A stretch of DNA of 64,000 nucleotides from contig CAVXQP010000016.1 in the NCBI GenBank assembly GCA_963763955.1, forward strand, positions 372,001-436,000, in the 5' to 3' direction. The DNA comes from DASUPK01 sp963763955. Its GTDB lineage: Bacteria > Actinomycetota > Thermoleophilia > Solirubrobacterales > 70-9. The translations under genes were made by a program, and so were the position numbers. This document shows, piece after piece, positions 17,216 to 24,849 of the stretch (its first letter is position 1; each line of letters begins with the position of its first letter). The notes beneath the pieces are model-generated. The model searched no databases. It was not told the origin of the DNA and saw only the letters and a list, made by a program, of their open reading frames with translations.

Positions 17216-18926
17216 ACGCGTAACCCGAGATCCCGGGGTCGAAGCGCAGGGTGAGGCGGTGTTGTGAGACATCCGGCAGGTCGACCAGCCGGTAGAGACG
17301 CTGGGCCTGGATCGTGGCGACGCCGTGGCGGACATCGGGGCCGGCGAGTTTCACCGGGATCGGCTTGCCGTCCAGGAGGACCTGGACGTGGCGCGCCTGA
17401 TCGGGCGAGCCGAGGACGAGGAAGACGCGGCGCGCATTGAACTCCATGTCGATCTCGGCTCCCGCGCCGGAGGTCGCGTCCTCGTCGGTGATCCCCCAGT
17501 GGCCCGCGTAGGCGAAGTTGTTGACGTCGAGCGCGCTCGGCGCCGCACCGAAGTCCCGGTCGCCGGCCTGGACCGGGGTGACCCACCCCTGGGCCCGGGC
17601 GGCCCCCAGATAGGTCTCCGGGGTGGTCTCGCCGGCCGAGGGCGCCTGCGCCGCCGCGCGGGCTCCGGAGCCGAGATTGGTGTGGCCCGCCTCTGCCAAC
17701 AGTGTCCGGATGGCGCGCTCGGTCTGCGCGTAGTCCCCCTCACCGAAGTGAGCGTCGCGGACGTTGCCCTGCGCGTCGACGAGATAGTCCGCCGGCCAGT
17801 ACTGGTTCCCCCAGGCGTCCCAGGTGGCGAGGTCGTTGTCCTGGACGACCGGGTAGGTGAGGTGGTTCTGGCGGATTGCGGCCTGGACGTTGCTCGCGTC
17901 CTTCTCGAAGGGGAACTCCGGCGAGTGGACGCCGACGACCGTGAAGCCCTGAGGGCCGTAGCGCTGCTGCCACGCCTCCAGGTAGGGAAGAGTGCGGATG
18001 CAGTTGATGCAGGTGTACGTCCAGAAGTCGACCAGGACCACCTTGCCGCGCAGGTCGCTCATCGAGAGCGACTCGCCGCCCGGCGTGTTGAACCAGTCCT
18101 GCGTCCCGGTGAAGTCGGGCGCCCGTCCATAGGTGTGCAGGCTGACGGGCTGGTTGAGCTGGTCGGCCGGGACGACCGGGGCGCCCCGCTGGCTCACCTT
18201 CGCTATCGCGGTGGAGATCGCCGTGCTCTCCTCCAGCCCCTTCGTCGGATTGACGAGGAAGCCGGGCAGATCGCTCGCGATCGCGGTCTGGAAGCGTGTG
18301 TCGAGGTTGGCGGTCATCGCGAACGCGACCAGCAGCATCACCGCGCCCAGCGCCATCTGGACGCGGCCGCGCACCGGGTTGAGCCGACTGGTCAGGCTCC
18401 TCCCCCCGATCAGCAGCAGGTACAGGACGACCGCGGACCCGACCGCGTATGAGAGGGCGACGGCGAGGCGGCCCGCGGTGAAGTCCTGCGCCGCTGAGAC
18501 GACGATCACTCCCGCCAGAATCGGCCCGGCGCACGGGGCGTAGACCAGGCCGAGGCTGGCCCCGACGATGAAGCCGGAGCCGAAGCCGTCTCCCCGGAAC
18601 CGGGCCGGCCCGGGCGCGAGCCGGCTCGCGAAGGCCTCAACGCGGTCGCCGATCGGCGGGATCAGCAGGGTGATGCCGAAGGCGAAGAGGACGACGATCG
18701 CCAGGTCCCGGGCGAAGCCGTTCGGCAGTCCGAGGGCATTGATCACGTAGACCAGGGCGACCGTGGCGAAGGTGAACGAGAGGGCAAGCCCGGTGACCAC
18801 GCCCACCGGCCGCCTCCTCCCGCCCGTGACACCGGCCGAGAGGATCGCGGGCAGGATCGGGAGAACGCACGGCGAGAGGGCGGTGCCCGCCCCGGCCACG
18901 AGTGCGAACAGCATCAGCAGTGCCAT
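17202..18926 (-). CDS. dipZ: DipZ-like fusion: CcdA transporter, TlpA thioredoxin and C-terminal beta domain
   Basis: 574-residue disulfide-relay protein like mycobacterial DipZ. Residues 1-215: CcdA/DsbD-type membrane domain with redox cysteines in ALSPCVLP (about 20) and YAPCAGP (about 134). Residues 265-400: extracytoplasmic TlpA/thioredoxin domain with the CINC active site (about 304-307) in WTYTCINCIRT. Residues 430-574: a beta-rich domain resembling the DipZ carbohydrate-binding-like module. It moves reducing power from cytoplasm to the cell-wall side for cytochrome c maturation or protein disulfide repair. All key cysteines are present. Confidence 0.93.
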   Translation of the reverse strand: MALLMLFALVAGAGTALSPCVLPILPAILSAGVTGGRRRPVGVVTGLALSFTFATVALVYVINALGLPNGFARDLAIVVLFAFGITLLIPPIGDRVEAFASRLAPGPARFRGDGFGSGFIVGASLGLVYAPCAGPILAGVIVVSAAQDFTAGRLAVALSYAVGSAVVLYLLLIGGRSLTSRLNPVRGRVQMALGAVMLLVAFAMTANLDTRFQTAIASDLPGFLVNPTKGLEESTAISTAIAKVSQRGAPVVPADQLNQPVSLHTYGRAPDFTGTQDWFNTPGGESLSMSDLRGKVVLVDFWTYTCINCIRTLPYLEAWQQRYGPQGFTVVGVHSPEFPFEKDASNVQAAIRQNHLTYPVVQDNDLATWDAWGNQYWPADYLVDAQGNVRDAHFGEGDYAQTERAIRTLLAEAGHTNLGSGARAAAQAPSAGETTPETYLGAARAQGWVTPVQAGDRDFGAAPSALDVNNFAYAGHWGITDEDATSGAGAEIDMEFNARRVFLVLGSPDQARHVQVLLDGKPIPVKLAGPDVRHGVATIQAQRLYRLVDLPDVSQHRLTLRFDPGISGYAFTFG

Positions 18927-18956
18927 CGGAGTCCAGACTCGGAGATCTCGAAAGCG

Positions 18957-18987
18957 TTACGCCCGGCGGTTACGCGCGGATTAACGC
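18957..18987. promoter_or_regulatory. Direct repeats in dipZ upstream region
   Basis: TTACGC at 18957, TTACGC at 18970 and TTAACGC at 18981, spaced 13 and 11 bp, in the 66-bp gap upstream of dipZ. Possible regulator sites; function is inferred only from the repetition and position. Confidence 0.25.
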
Positions 18988-18992
18988 CGCGC

Positions 18993-20120
18993 TCAGAGTC
19001 CCTCGGCTCGCCGGACGCGGTGCACCGGCACCTCGCCCTCGATCCCCTTGAAGCGACGCCTGCCCGCGAACGAGAACCTGAAGTCGTTCTCGTCCGCCGA
19101 CTCCACGGCGTCCATCACGTCCTGCGCGACGACGACGGTGTCCGGTCGTGCAAAGCCGGTGATCCGGGCGGCGAGGTTGACGGGGCGCCCGTACCAGTCT
19201 CCCCCGCGGCTCAGCGCCTGGCCGTGAGCGACGCCGGCACGCAGGGAGGGGAGCTCCTCGTTGCCCGCAGCATCGACGAGACCGACGACCGAGTCCAGCA
19301 GCGGCACGGTCTCTCGCGATGAGAACATCGCCGCGTCGCCGATCATCTTCACCAGGCGGACCGGAGGACGCGCAGCCTCGGAGGCAAGCGTGAACAGCCG
19401 GCCGGTGAGCTCGCCGATCTGCTCGATCTCGAGAGATTCCCCGAGGCGGGTGAAGCCCACGAGGTCCGCAAACGCGATCGTCACCTCGTCGGACCCGGAC
19501 AGCCTTCCCTCGGCCAGCTCGGCCTCTGAGATGACCGCCTGCCGAATCGCCTCGCGGAGGTGGATCCGGTATGCGTGCAGCAGCGTCTCGCCGAGCAGCG
19601 GCGACATGGTCTGGGCGGCCGCCGCATAGCGCTGCGCCAGCTCCCGCTCGTCCACGCCGGGCTCCGTGAACACCTCCCCGACAAGATCGCGGTTGGCATC
19701 CGCCAGGTTGGCCATCGAGATCCCGATGATCCGCGAGGTGTCGAGCACGCCCTCCTCGGGCAGCCCCGCGTCCAGGAAGAGCTTCGCCCGCTTGGCGGCC
19801 TCCAGATCCGCCTCGCCGTAGACGCGCTCCTCGCCGGCCGGGATCGGCGCCCCGAGCGCGCGCATGAGCCGGACCAGGAAGTCGTCCTCGAGGCCGGCGC
19901 AGGCTGCGATCTCCTGCGCGGTGTAGCGCTCGGTCCCCTCCTCGAAGACGCGCTCAACCGGGAGAAGGACCAGGCGGTCCTCCTCGACCGCGCGCTTCAG
20001 CTCCTCGAGCGGGACGCCGTCCTCCGCCAGGTCCTCCAGCAGCCCGAGCCGCGCCTCGCGCGCCTTCCCGGAGAGGCCGTCGAGCAGGCCTTCGGCCTCG
20101 AAGTCGATGCCGGGCTTCAT
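18993..20120 (-). CDS. Class III adenylate cyclase with N-terminal regulatory domain (Rv1264-like)
   Basis: 375 residues, soluble. The N-terminal 185 residues are all-helical, resembling the pH-sensing inhibitory domain of Rv1264. The catalytic domain (about 200-370) has metal-binding VTIAFADLVGFT, the substrate Lys and second metal Asp in VKMIGDAAMF, and GGDWYGRPVNLAAR with the adenine-specifying Asp and the transition-state Asn and Arg. This set predicts ATP to cAMP. The ATG lies inside a family B repeat copy (20118-20157), so the first codon is repeat-derived. Confidence 0.88.
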   Translation of the reverse strand: MKPGIDFEAEGLLDGLSGKAREARLGLLEDLAEDGVPLEELKRAVEEDRLVLLPVERVFEEGTERYTAQEIAACAGLEDDFLVRLMRALGAPIPAGEERVYGEADLEAAKRAKLFLDAGLPEEGVLDTSRIIGISMANLADANRDLVGEVFTEPGVDERELAQRYAAAAQTMSPLLGETLLHAYRIHLREAIRQAVISEAELAEGRLSGSDEVTIAFADLVGFTRLGESLEIEQIGELTGRLFTLASEAARPPVRLVKMIGDAAMFSSRETVPLLDSVVGLVDAAGNEELPSLRAGVAHGQALSRGGDWYGRPVNLAARITGFARPDTVVVAQDVMDAVESADENDFRFSFAGRRRFKGIEGEVPVHRVRRAEGL

Positions 20121-20157
20121 TAAACGGGTTGCTCCTGTCGGCGCACCCTCGCATCAT
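20118..20157. repeat. Dispersed repeat family B, copy 1
   Basis: Block of the form CATTAAACGGGTTGC...GCGCACCCTCGC. Related to 48487-48528, 51304-51345 and, inverted, to the tandem array at 20811-20930. It lies between divergent genes, and its CAT is the start codon of the cyclase gene on minus. Confidence 0.6.
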
Positions 20158-20173
20158 CCTAAGATGGGGCGGG

Positions 20174-20806
20174 ATGGCGGGTCTCGAGCTCCCGATCTTC
20201 GAGCTGCCCCTCGTGCTGCTTCCGGGCGAGCAGGTTCCGCTGCACATCTTCGAGGATCGCTACAAGCGGATGGTCGGAACCGCGCTCGAGCAGGGCGAGC
20301 CGTTCGGCATCGTCCTGCGCGATGACGACGGCGCACGCTCCGTCGGCTGCACCGCACGCATCGATGACGTGCTCGAGCGCTTCGACGACGGGCGGATGAA
20401 CATCGTGGTCAGCGGCGAGGAGCCGTTCAAGGTGATCGACCGCTTCGAGTCGCCCGACTACCCGGCCGGGGAGGTCGAGCTGATCCCCGACCAGGACATC
20501 CCGCCGATCGACGAGGCCTCGGCCGCCGCCGCGCGTGAGGCGTTCGCGGAGCTCGCCGAGCGGGCCACGGGCGAGCGGCCTGAGCCCGAGGAGCTCGACG
20601 GCGCGAGCGCCTACGCGATCGCCGCGCGGATCGAGTTGCCGGCGGAAACCAAGCAGCAGCTGCTCGAGATGCGGGATGAGGACGACCGGATGGCACTGCT
20701 TGCCAACGCTCTCGGCGCGGTCGGCAAGGCGCTGGAACGCGCCGAGGAAGCCGCCGAGCGGGCCAGCGGCAACGGCAAGGTCCACTTCCCGGGACTGCCG
20801 GAGTAG
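20174..20806 (+). CDS. Lon N-terminal (substrate-binding) domain protein
   Basis: Stand-alone Lon_N/LON-substrate-binding domain, 210 residues. MAGLELPIFELPLVLLPGEQVPLHIFEDRYK is the family opening; no AAA+ or protease domain follows. Such single-domain proteins are common in actinobacteria, with no established activity; they may bind unfolded peptides. I choose the ATG at 20174 because GGGGCGGG precedes it and the family signature starts there. The C-terminus is a long charged helix. Confidence 0.85.
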   Translation: MAGLELPIFELPLVLLPGEQVPLHIFEDRYKRMVGTALEQGEPFGIVLRDDDGARSVGCTARIDDVLERFDDGRMNIVVSGEEPFKVIDRFESPDYPAGEVELIPDQDIPPIDEASAAAAREAFAELAERATGERPEPEELDGASAYAIAARIELPAETKQQLLEMRDEDDRMALLANALGAVGKALERAEEAAERASGNGKVHFPGLPE

Positions 20807-20810
20807 AGGC

Positions 20811-20930
20811 GAGGGTCCTCCGCAGCGAAGCGAGGAGGAACCCGTTTGACGAGGGTCCTCCGCAGCGAAGCGAGGAGGAACCCGTTTGACGAGGGTCCTC
20901 CGCAGCGAAGCAAGGGGGAACCCGTTTGAC
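20811..20930. repeat. Tandem array of three 40-bp units (family B, inverted)
   Basis: Units 20811-20850 and 20851-20890 are identical; unit 20891-20930 differs at two positions. Each unit carries an internal inverted repeat (CCTCC...GGAGG) and ends CCCGTTTGAC. No spacers, so not a CRISPR. It fills the gap between two convergent genes, where it could act as a termination or topological element. Confidence 0.85.
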
Positions 20931-20935
20931 GACCC

Positions 20936-21856
20936 TCAGCGGACGCAGTAGCCGGTGGCGGTGATCGAGCCGGGAGCGTCGCCGCCCAGCATCGCGCCGG
21001 TCGACTGCCAGCCGTGGTTCACCGGCTTGGACCCCACGACCGCAACGATCGAGTTGACGATCGGGGAGGCGGCGAAGCCGCCGGAGAGCGCGCCACGGTT
21101 GCAGTCGGGCGCGACGGCCTGTCCGAGCACCGGCGTCGGCTCGGCGTTCGGGTCACGGTTCGGGTCGAGCGCCTCGATCGGCGTGGTGGTGCTGACCGGC
21201 ACGCGGCCCTTGCGAGCGCAGTAGGAGATCGAGCTGAAGCCGCGAAGCTGCGGGCCGTCCTCATCGCCGATCGCGAAGGCCGTGTTCGTCCAAGTGCGCT
21301 TGTCGGTCCTCTGGGACGATTGCGGCAGCGAGGCGCCGCTGTTGATGTCGACCTCGCCCCGGAAGCCGCCGGCCACCGCGCGCCAGCCGGGCGGGCAGGC
21401 CGCGCCGATGTCCACCGCGCCGATCACGGGCGGATTGAATAGCGGGACCCGGCCCGCCGCATAGATCGGCACGAGGTTCGGGGCTCCCCGGCGGCAGACG
21501 GCGTAGGCGGTCACAGAGGCGTCCTTCGCGTTGGGGCCCGAGCCCACGCTCGCCCGCCAGGTGCGGTTGTCCGGCCGGTAGGACTCGAAGACGAAGGGGC
21601 CGTTGTCACTCGGCACGCTGGTCTCGAACCCACCGCCGGTCACCGCGGAGCCCTTGGGGCAGCGCGCATCGGCGCTGGTCACGGTGTGGCCGGGCGCGGC
21701 GACCGTTGCGCTGCGGACGACGACGGGGCCGAGGGTCACCTTGCGGTGCTTCGCCTTCCCGGAGGCGGACGCCACCGGCGCGAGTACGGCGACGACGGCG
21801 AGCGCGATGAGGACGACCAGACGGCTACGCAGAGTCCCGGATGACATGGACAACAT
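20936..21856 (-). CDS. Secreted protein with three internal repeats, function unknown
   Basis: 306 residues with a signal peptide (LVVLIALAVVAVLAPVASASG). The mature part has three modules of about 80 residues, each opening with a Cys-Gly-GGF core (CPKGSAVTGGGF, CPPGWRAVAGGF, CNRGALSGGF) and closing with an aromatic-Cys strand (AYAVCRR, SISYCARK, TGYCVR), so each probably holds one disulfide. The pattern suggests a three-bladed or pseudo-threefold beta structure. No family name can be supported. Confidence 0.75.
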   Translation of the reverse strand: MLSMSSGTLRSRLVVLIALAVVAVLAPVASASGKAKHRKVTLGPVVVRSATVAAPGHTVTSADARCPKGSAVTGGGFETSVPSDNGPFVFESYRPDNRTWRASVGSGPNAKDASVTAYAVCRRGAPNLVPIYAAGRVPLFNPPVIGAVDIGAACPPGWRAVAGGFRGEVDINSGASLPQSSQRTDKRTWTNTAFAIGDEDGPQLRGFSSISYCARKGRVPVSTTTPIEALDPNRDPNAEPTPVLGQAVAPDCNRGALSGGFAASPIVNSIVAVVGSKPVNHGWQSTGAMLGGDAPGSITATGYCVR

Positions 21857-21913
21857 GTCGGCCGCCGCGTCCCCGCGCTTCTACTCAAAATTGAGGTTTC
21901 TTCGCCCTGACGC

Positions 21914-23479
21914 CTAGCCGAAGGCGACCGCACCGCCGCGACGCGGGTCGCCGCCGCCGCTCAGCTCGCCGGCGGCCGGATCCTGGGCGACGGCTTGCAC
22001 GCCACCGAAGTAGAGGTTCTGGCGCTTCCAGCGGACCACGGGCACGCCGCGTCGTTCGAGGTCGTCGAGACCGCCAGGATCGACGCCCGGCTCGGCCTGG
22101 ACCGTGCCCGCTTCGAAGTGCAGCCGCCCCGCGACGACGGCGTCGCCCGCATCCATCTCCTGCTCGAGCACCCTGACGGCGGTCTGCAGGATCGCCGACC
22201 GGATCCGGTTGGAGCCGGCGCTCCCCAGCCCGAGGACGATCTCCCCATCGCGCAGCGCGAGCGTCGGGGACATCATCGAGCTCACCCTGCGACCGGGCGG
22301 GATCTGGTGGAAGCCGGCGGGGTTGAGGTCCTCCTCCCCGAGCATGTTGTTGAGGTGCACCCCGGTGCCGGGCACGACCACGCCGGACCCGGTCCCGTTC
22401 GAGCAGGTCACCGACGCGCAGTTGCCGTCGGCGTCGAGCACCGCAATGTGGGTGGTCGAACCGAGCTGGTCCGGATCTTGCGGGCCGCCGGCCCCACCGT
22501 GGCCCCCCACCCACTCGCCGTCGCGGATCCGCGCCGCGACCGCGTCAAGGTCCGCCGCCAGGAATTGCCGCACGTATTCCCTGTCGTGCAGGCCCTCGTG
22601 GAAGTCCTTGGAGCGCCGTGCATTCGCCGCCTCCGTGGCGGCGACGATCTCCTCCACGCCACTCCGATCCCCGAGGCGGTCGAGCAGGCCGAGCGAGTAG
22701 CCGATGAGGATCCCTCCCGAGGAAGGCGGCGGGTTGGTGAGGACCAGATGTCCCCGGAAGCGCGCACTCACCGGCTCGCGCTCGACCGGCTCGTAGGCGG
22801 CCATGTCCTCCATGCCCAGCGTCCCCCCGCCCTCACGGACCCAGTCGCAGACCGCCTGGGCCGTGTCCCCTCGGTAGAACGGCTCGGCCCCATCCGCGGC
22901 GAACCGCTCGAGGGCGTTCGCCATCTCCGGGTAGTGAAAGACGTCCCCTTCGACCAGCTGCCTGCCCTCCGGCGTGTACAGCGCCGCGCATTCAGGCGTC
23001 GAGATCAGGATCGGGTGGAGGATCTCGTGGAAGTACTCCGCGCCCTTCGTCAGGCGGACGCCCTGGCGGCCGAGCTCGATTCCAGGCTCGGCCAGCCGCT
23101 CCAGCGGGATCGACCCCCATCGTCGCCAGACGTCCTCGAGCCCCGCAGGGTTGCCGGGCACACCGCACGAGGCCGCACCGCAGTTGAAAGTCTGGGGCGT
23201 CTCGTCGAAGTAGACGGGGATCGGAACGAGCTCGGCCGTGCGCTCCACGCCGTCGGCGCCACCCGCCCCCACGAAGAAGTCGATCAACGTGTCCTCGCCT
23301 CCCTCGTGGACCATCATGAACCCGCCCGCACCGAACCCGGTCAAATAGCTCTCGCAGACGAACGAGGTGAGGACGGCGCAGACGGCTGCGTCGACCGCGT
23401 TTCCGCCCTCGCGCAACACCTGTGCGCCCGCCTCGGCGGTCAGCGGATGACCGGCTGCGACGACTCCCCTGTCGCTCAT
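21914..23479 (-). CDS. ggt: Gamma-glutamyltransferase family Ntn-hydrolase
   Basis: 521 residues. Autoprocessing Ntn-hydrolase that cleaves gamma-glutamyl bonds (glutathione-like or related thiols and amides). The catalytic Thr follows Ser in GSTTHIAVLDADG (about residues 336-348); MLGEEDLN and PGRRVSSMMSPT are family signatures for the small subunit. No signal peptide, so cytosolic, unlike E. coli Ggt. Actinobacteria use mycothiol and ergothioneine, so the substrate could differ from glutathione. Confidence 0.9.
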   Translation of the reverse strand: MSDRGVVAAGHPLTAEAGAQVLREGGNAVDAAVCAVLTSFVCESYLTGFGAGGFMMVHEGGEDTLIDFFVGAGGADGVERTAELVPIPVYFDETPQTFNCGAASCGVPGNPAGLEDVWRRWGSIPLERLAEPGIELGRQGVRLTKGAEYFHEILHPILISTPECAALYTPEGRQLVEGDVFHYPEMANALERFAADGAEPFYRGDTAQAVCDWVREGGGTLGMEDMAAYEPVEREPVSARFRGHLVLTNPPPSSGGILIGYSLGLLDRLGDRSGVEEIVAATEAANARRSKDFHEGLHDREYVRQFLAADLDAVAARIRDGEWVGGHGGAGGPQDPDQLGSTTHIAVLDADGNCASVTCSNGTGSGVVVPGTGVHLNNMLGEEDLNPAGFHQIPPGRRVSSMMSPTLALRDGEIVLGLGSAGSNRIRSAILQTAVRVLEQEMDAGDAVVAGRLHFEAGTVQAEPGVDPGGLDDLERRGVPVVRWKRQNLYFGGVQAVAQDPAAGELSGGGDPRRGGAVAFG

Positions 23480-23516
23480 GCCCGCAGCGTAAGCGGGAGC
23501 GCCCCCAGAACGAGAC

Positions 23517-24158
23517 CTAGCAGACGCTGCTCACACTCGGCACCGGCGGTCCCCCGGGAGGCGTGATCACGTAGGCGTCTCGGCCGTCTCCTGGAGTTCC
23601 TTGGAGCTGGCGGGTGATCGCGGTCCCGCTCTGGCTCACGCCAGTGAAGGTGGCGGTGTAGTTGGCTCCGCTCGTGAACTCATACAGACAGGCGATATAG
23701 CTGAACTCGCGGTTCGACGGTCCTCCCAGCACGTAGATGTCGTCCGTGAACGATTCCGTTCCGCCAGTGGGACCGCCACTGTCCCCGCTGTGATGCGCAT
23801 TGGGGATGTTCTGTACGAGCGTGCCGCTCGAGTTGGGCTGGGACCACCCAGCGTGGTTGCCACTGGCGTCATACGCATGGAGATCGACCTCGTTGAAGGC
23901 GCTCCAGGACAGCGTCGCGCGAACGAGGGGAGCGGGCGCTGGAAGAAGCACCTGCTGCGCACGCTTGCATTTCTTTTTCTTCTTCGCGGTCACGGCCGAC
24001 TTCTTGCCCTTCTTGCACTTCTTCTTCGCCGCGACCGCCTGTTCGTCTCCCCCTGCTATCGCATTCGATCCGCCCAAGACGGCGAAACCCAGCACTGCGA
24101 CCAACGCCACGAGGACCAACCGCGGCGCGGATAGCTCCTTAAGCCCTGTCTCCATCAT
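23517..24158 (-). CDS. Secreted protein with Lys/Cys-rich N-terminal run, function unknown
   Basis: 213 residues. Signal peptide (LVLVALVAVLGFAVLGGSNAIAG) followed immediately by KKKCKKGKKSAVTAKKKKKCK (about residues 45-65), then a beta-rich domain with LSWSAFNEVDLHAYD and an Asp/His-rich stretch, possibly a jelly-roll or calcium-binding fold. Excellent ribosome-binding site (GGAGGAACC) in front of the ATG. Nine bases downstream of the gene at 24168, so the two are likely one operon. Confidence 0.72.
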   Translation of the reverse strand: MMETGLKELSAPRLVLVALVAVLGFAVLGGSNAIAGGDEQAVAAKKKCKKGKKSAVTAKKKKKCKRAQQVLLPAPAPLVRATLSWSAFNEVDLHAYDASGNHAGWSQPNSSGTLVQNIPNAHHSGDSGGPTGGTESFTDDIYVLGGPSNREFSYIACLYEFTSGANYTATFTGVSQSGTAITRQLQGTPGDGRDAYVITPPGGPPVPSVSSVC

Positions 24159-24167
24159 GGTTCCTCC

Positions 24168-24767
24168 TCACTTTCGCTGCTTCTTCTTTTTGCCGCAGGC
24201 CCGCTTCTTCTTCTTGGATGACTGGGCCTTGCTCGCCTTCGAGCACCTGGACCAGTCGGCGCTCAGCAGGATCACGGCGCCCTGGCCGCCGTACGCGCCC
24301 GCCCGCTCATCCCCCACTCTCCAGGCCGGGAACCAGCCGCCGTAGAAGCCGTTCTGGTCGATGTTCGCCGGGATCGGGACGGGAGCGAGCACCGAGAGCG
24401 CCAGGTGCTGGTCCGTGTAGAGCCCGTTCCCGGGGTCCGGGGCGATGTCCTGGCGAATGGGCAGGTTGACGGCGATTTGCGTGATCGCGTTCGCTGCCGG
24501 GGTGAAGACCTGGCTGGCGTTGATCGCCTGGCAGCAGGCGTAGGTCGGGTGGCCCGCATCGCCCGGGTTGTCCTGGCGGAGCGCCTGCTCGACCACGACC
24601 TGCATGGGCCCTGTGACCGGCCCCACCCGCGTCGTGTTGTCAGGGGCCCGGGCGAGGTTGGCGCCGAAGGTCACGGCTGAGCTCTGGGCTGGGACGAGTA
24701 GCGTCACCGCCGAGGCGACGGTCGCGAAGGCAATCGCGAGCCCCCCTCCCTTTGCGCGGAAGCGCAT
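24168..24767 (-). CDS. Secreted protein with Lys-rich C-terminal tail, function unknown
   Basis: 199 residues with a signal peptide (LAIAFATVASAVTLLVPAQSSA). The mature domain has paired Cys (YACCQA) and a Trp/Gly-rich part (NGFYGGWFPAWRVG). The last 25 residues are basic (KASKAQSSKKKKRACGKKKKQRK is broken here by one Cys). First gene of a two-gene secreted-protein operon. Shares its basic tail type with the proteins at 3370 and 23517. Confidence 0.72.
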   Translation of the reverse strand: MRFRAKGGGLAIAFATVASAVTLLVPAQSSAVTFGANLARAPDNTTRVGPVTGPMQVVVEQALRQDNPGDAGHPTYACCQAINASQVFTPAANAITQIAVNLPIRQDIAPDPGNGLYTDQHLALSVLAPVPIPANIDQNGFYGGWFPAWRVGDERAGAYGGQGAVILLSADWSRCSKASKAQSSKKKKRACGKKKKQRK

Positions 24768-24849
24768 TGGGCGAAGCCTCGCGCAGGGGGGCCGGACCGA
24801 TCAACCTCAATAGTGCGGATTGTGGCGAAGCCGCGCGGCCCTGGTGGAG

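Noticed and set aside
20811..20930. CRISPR-like array
   Set aside because: Three 40-bp units are directly adjacent with no spacers and no cas genes nearby.
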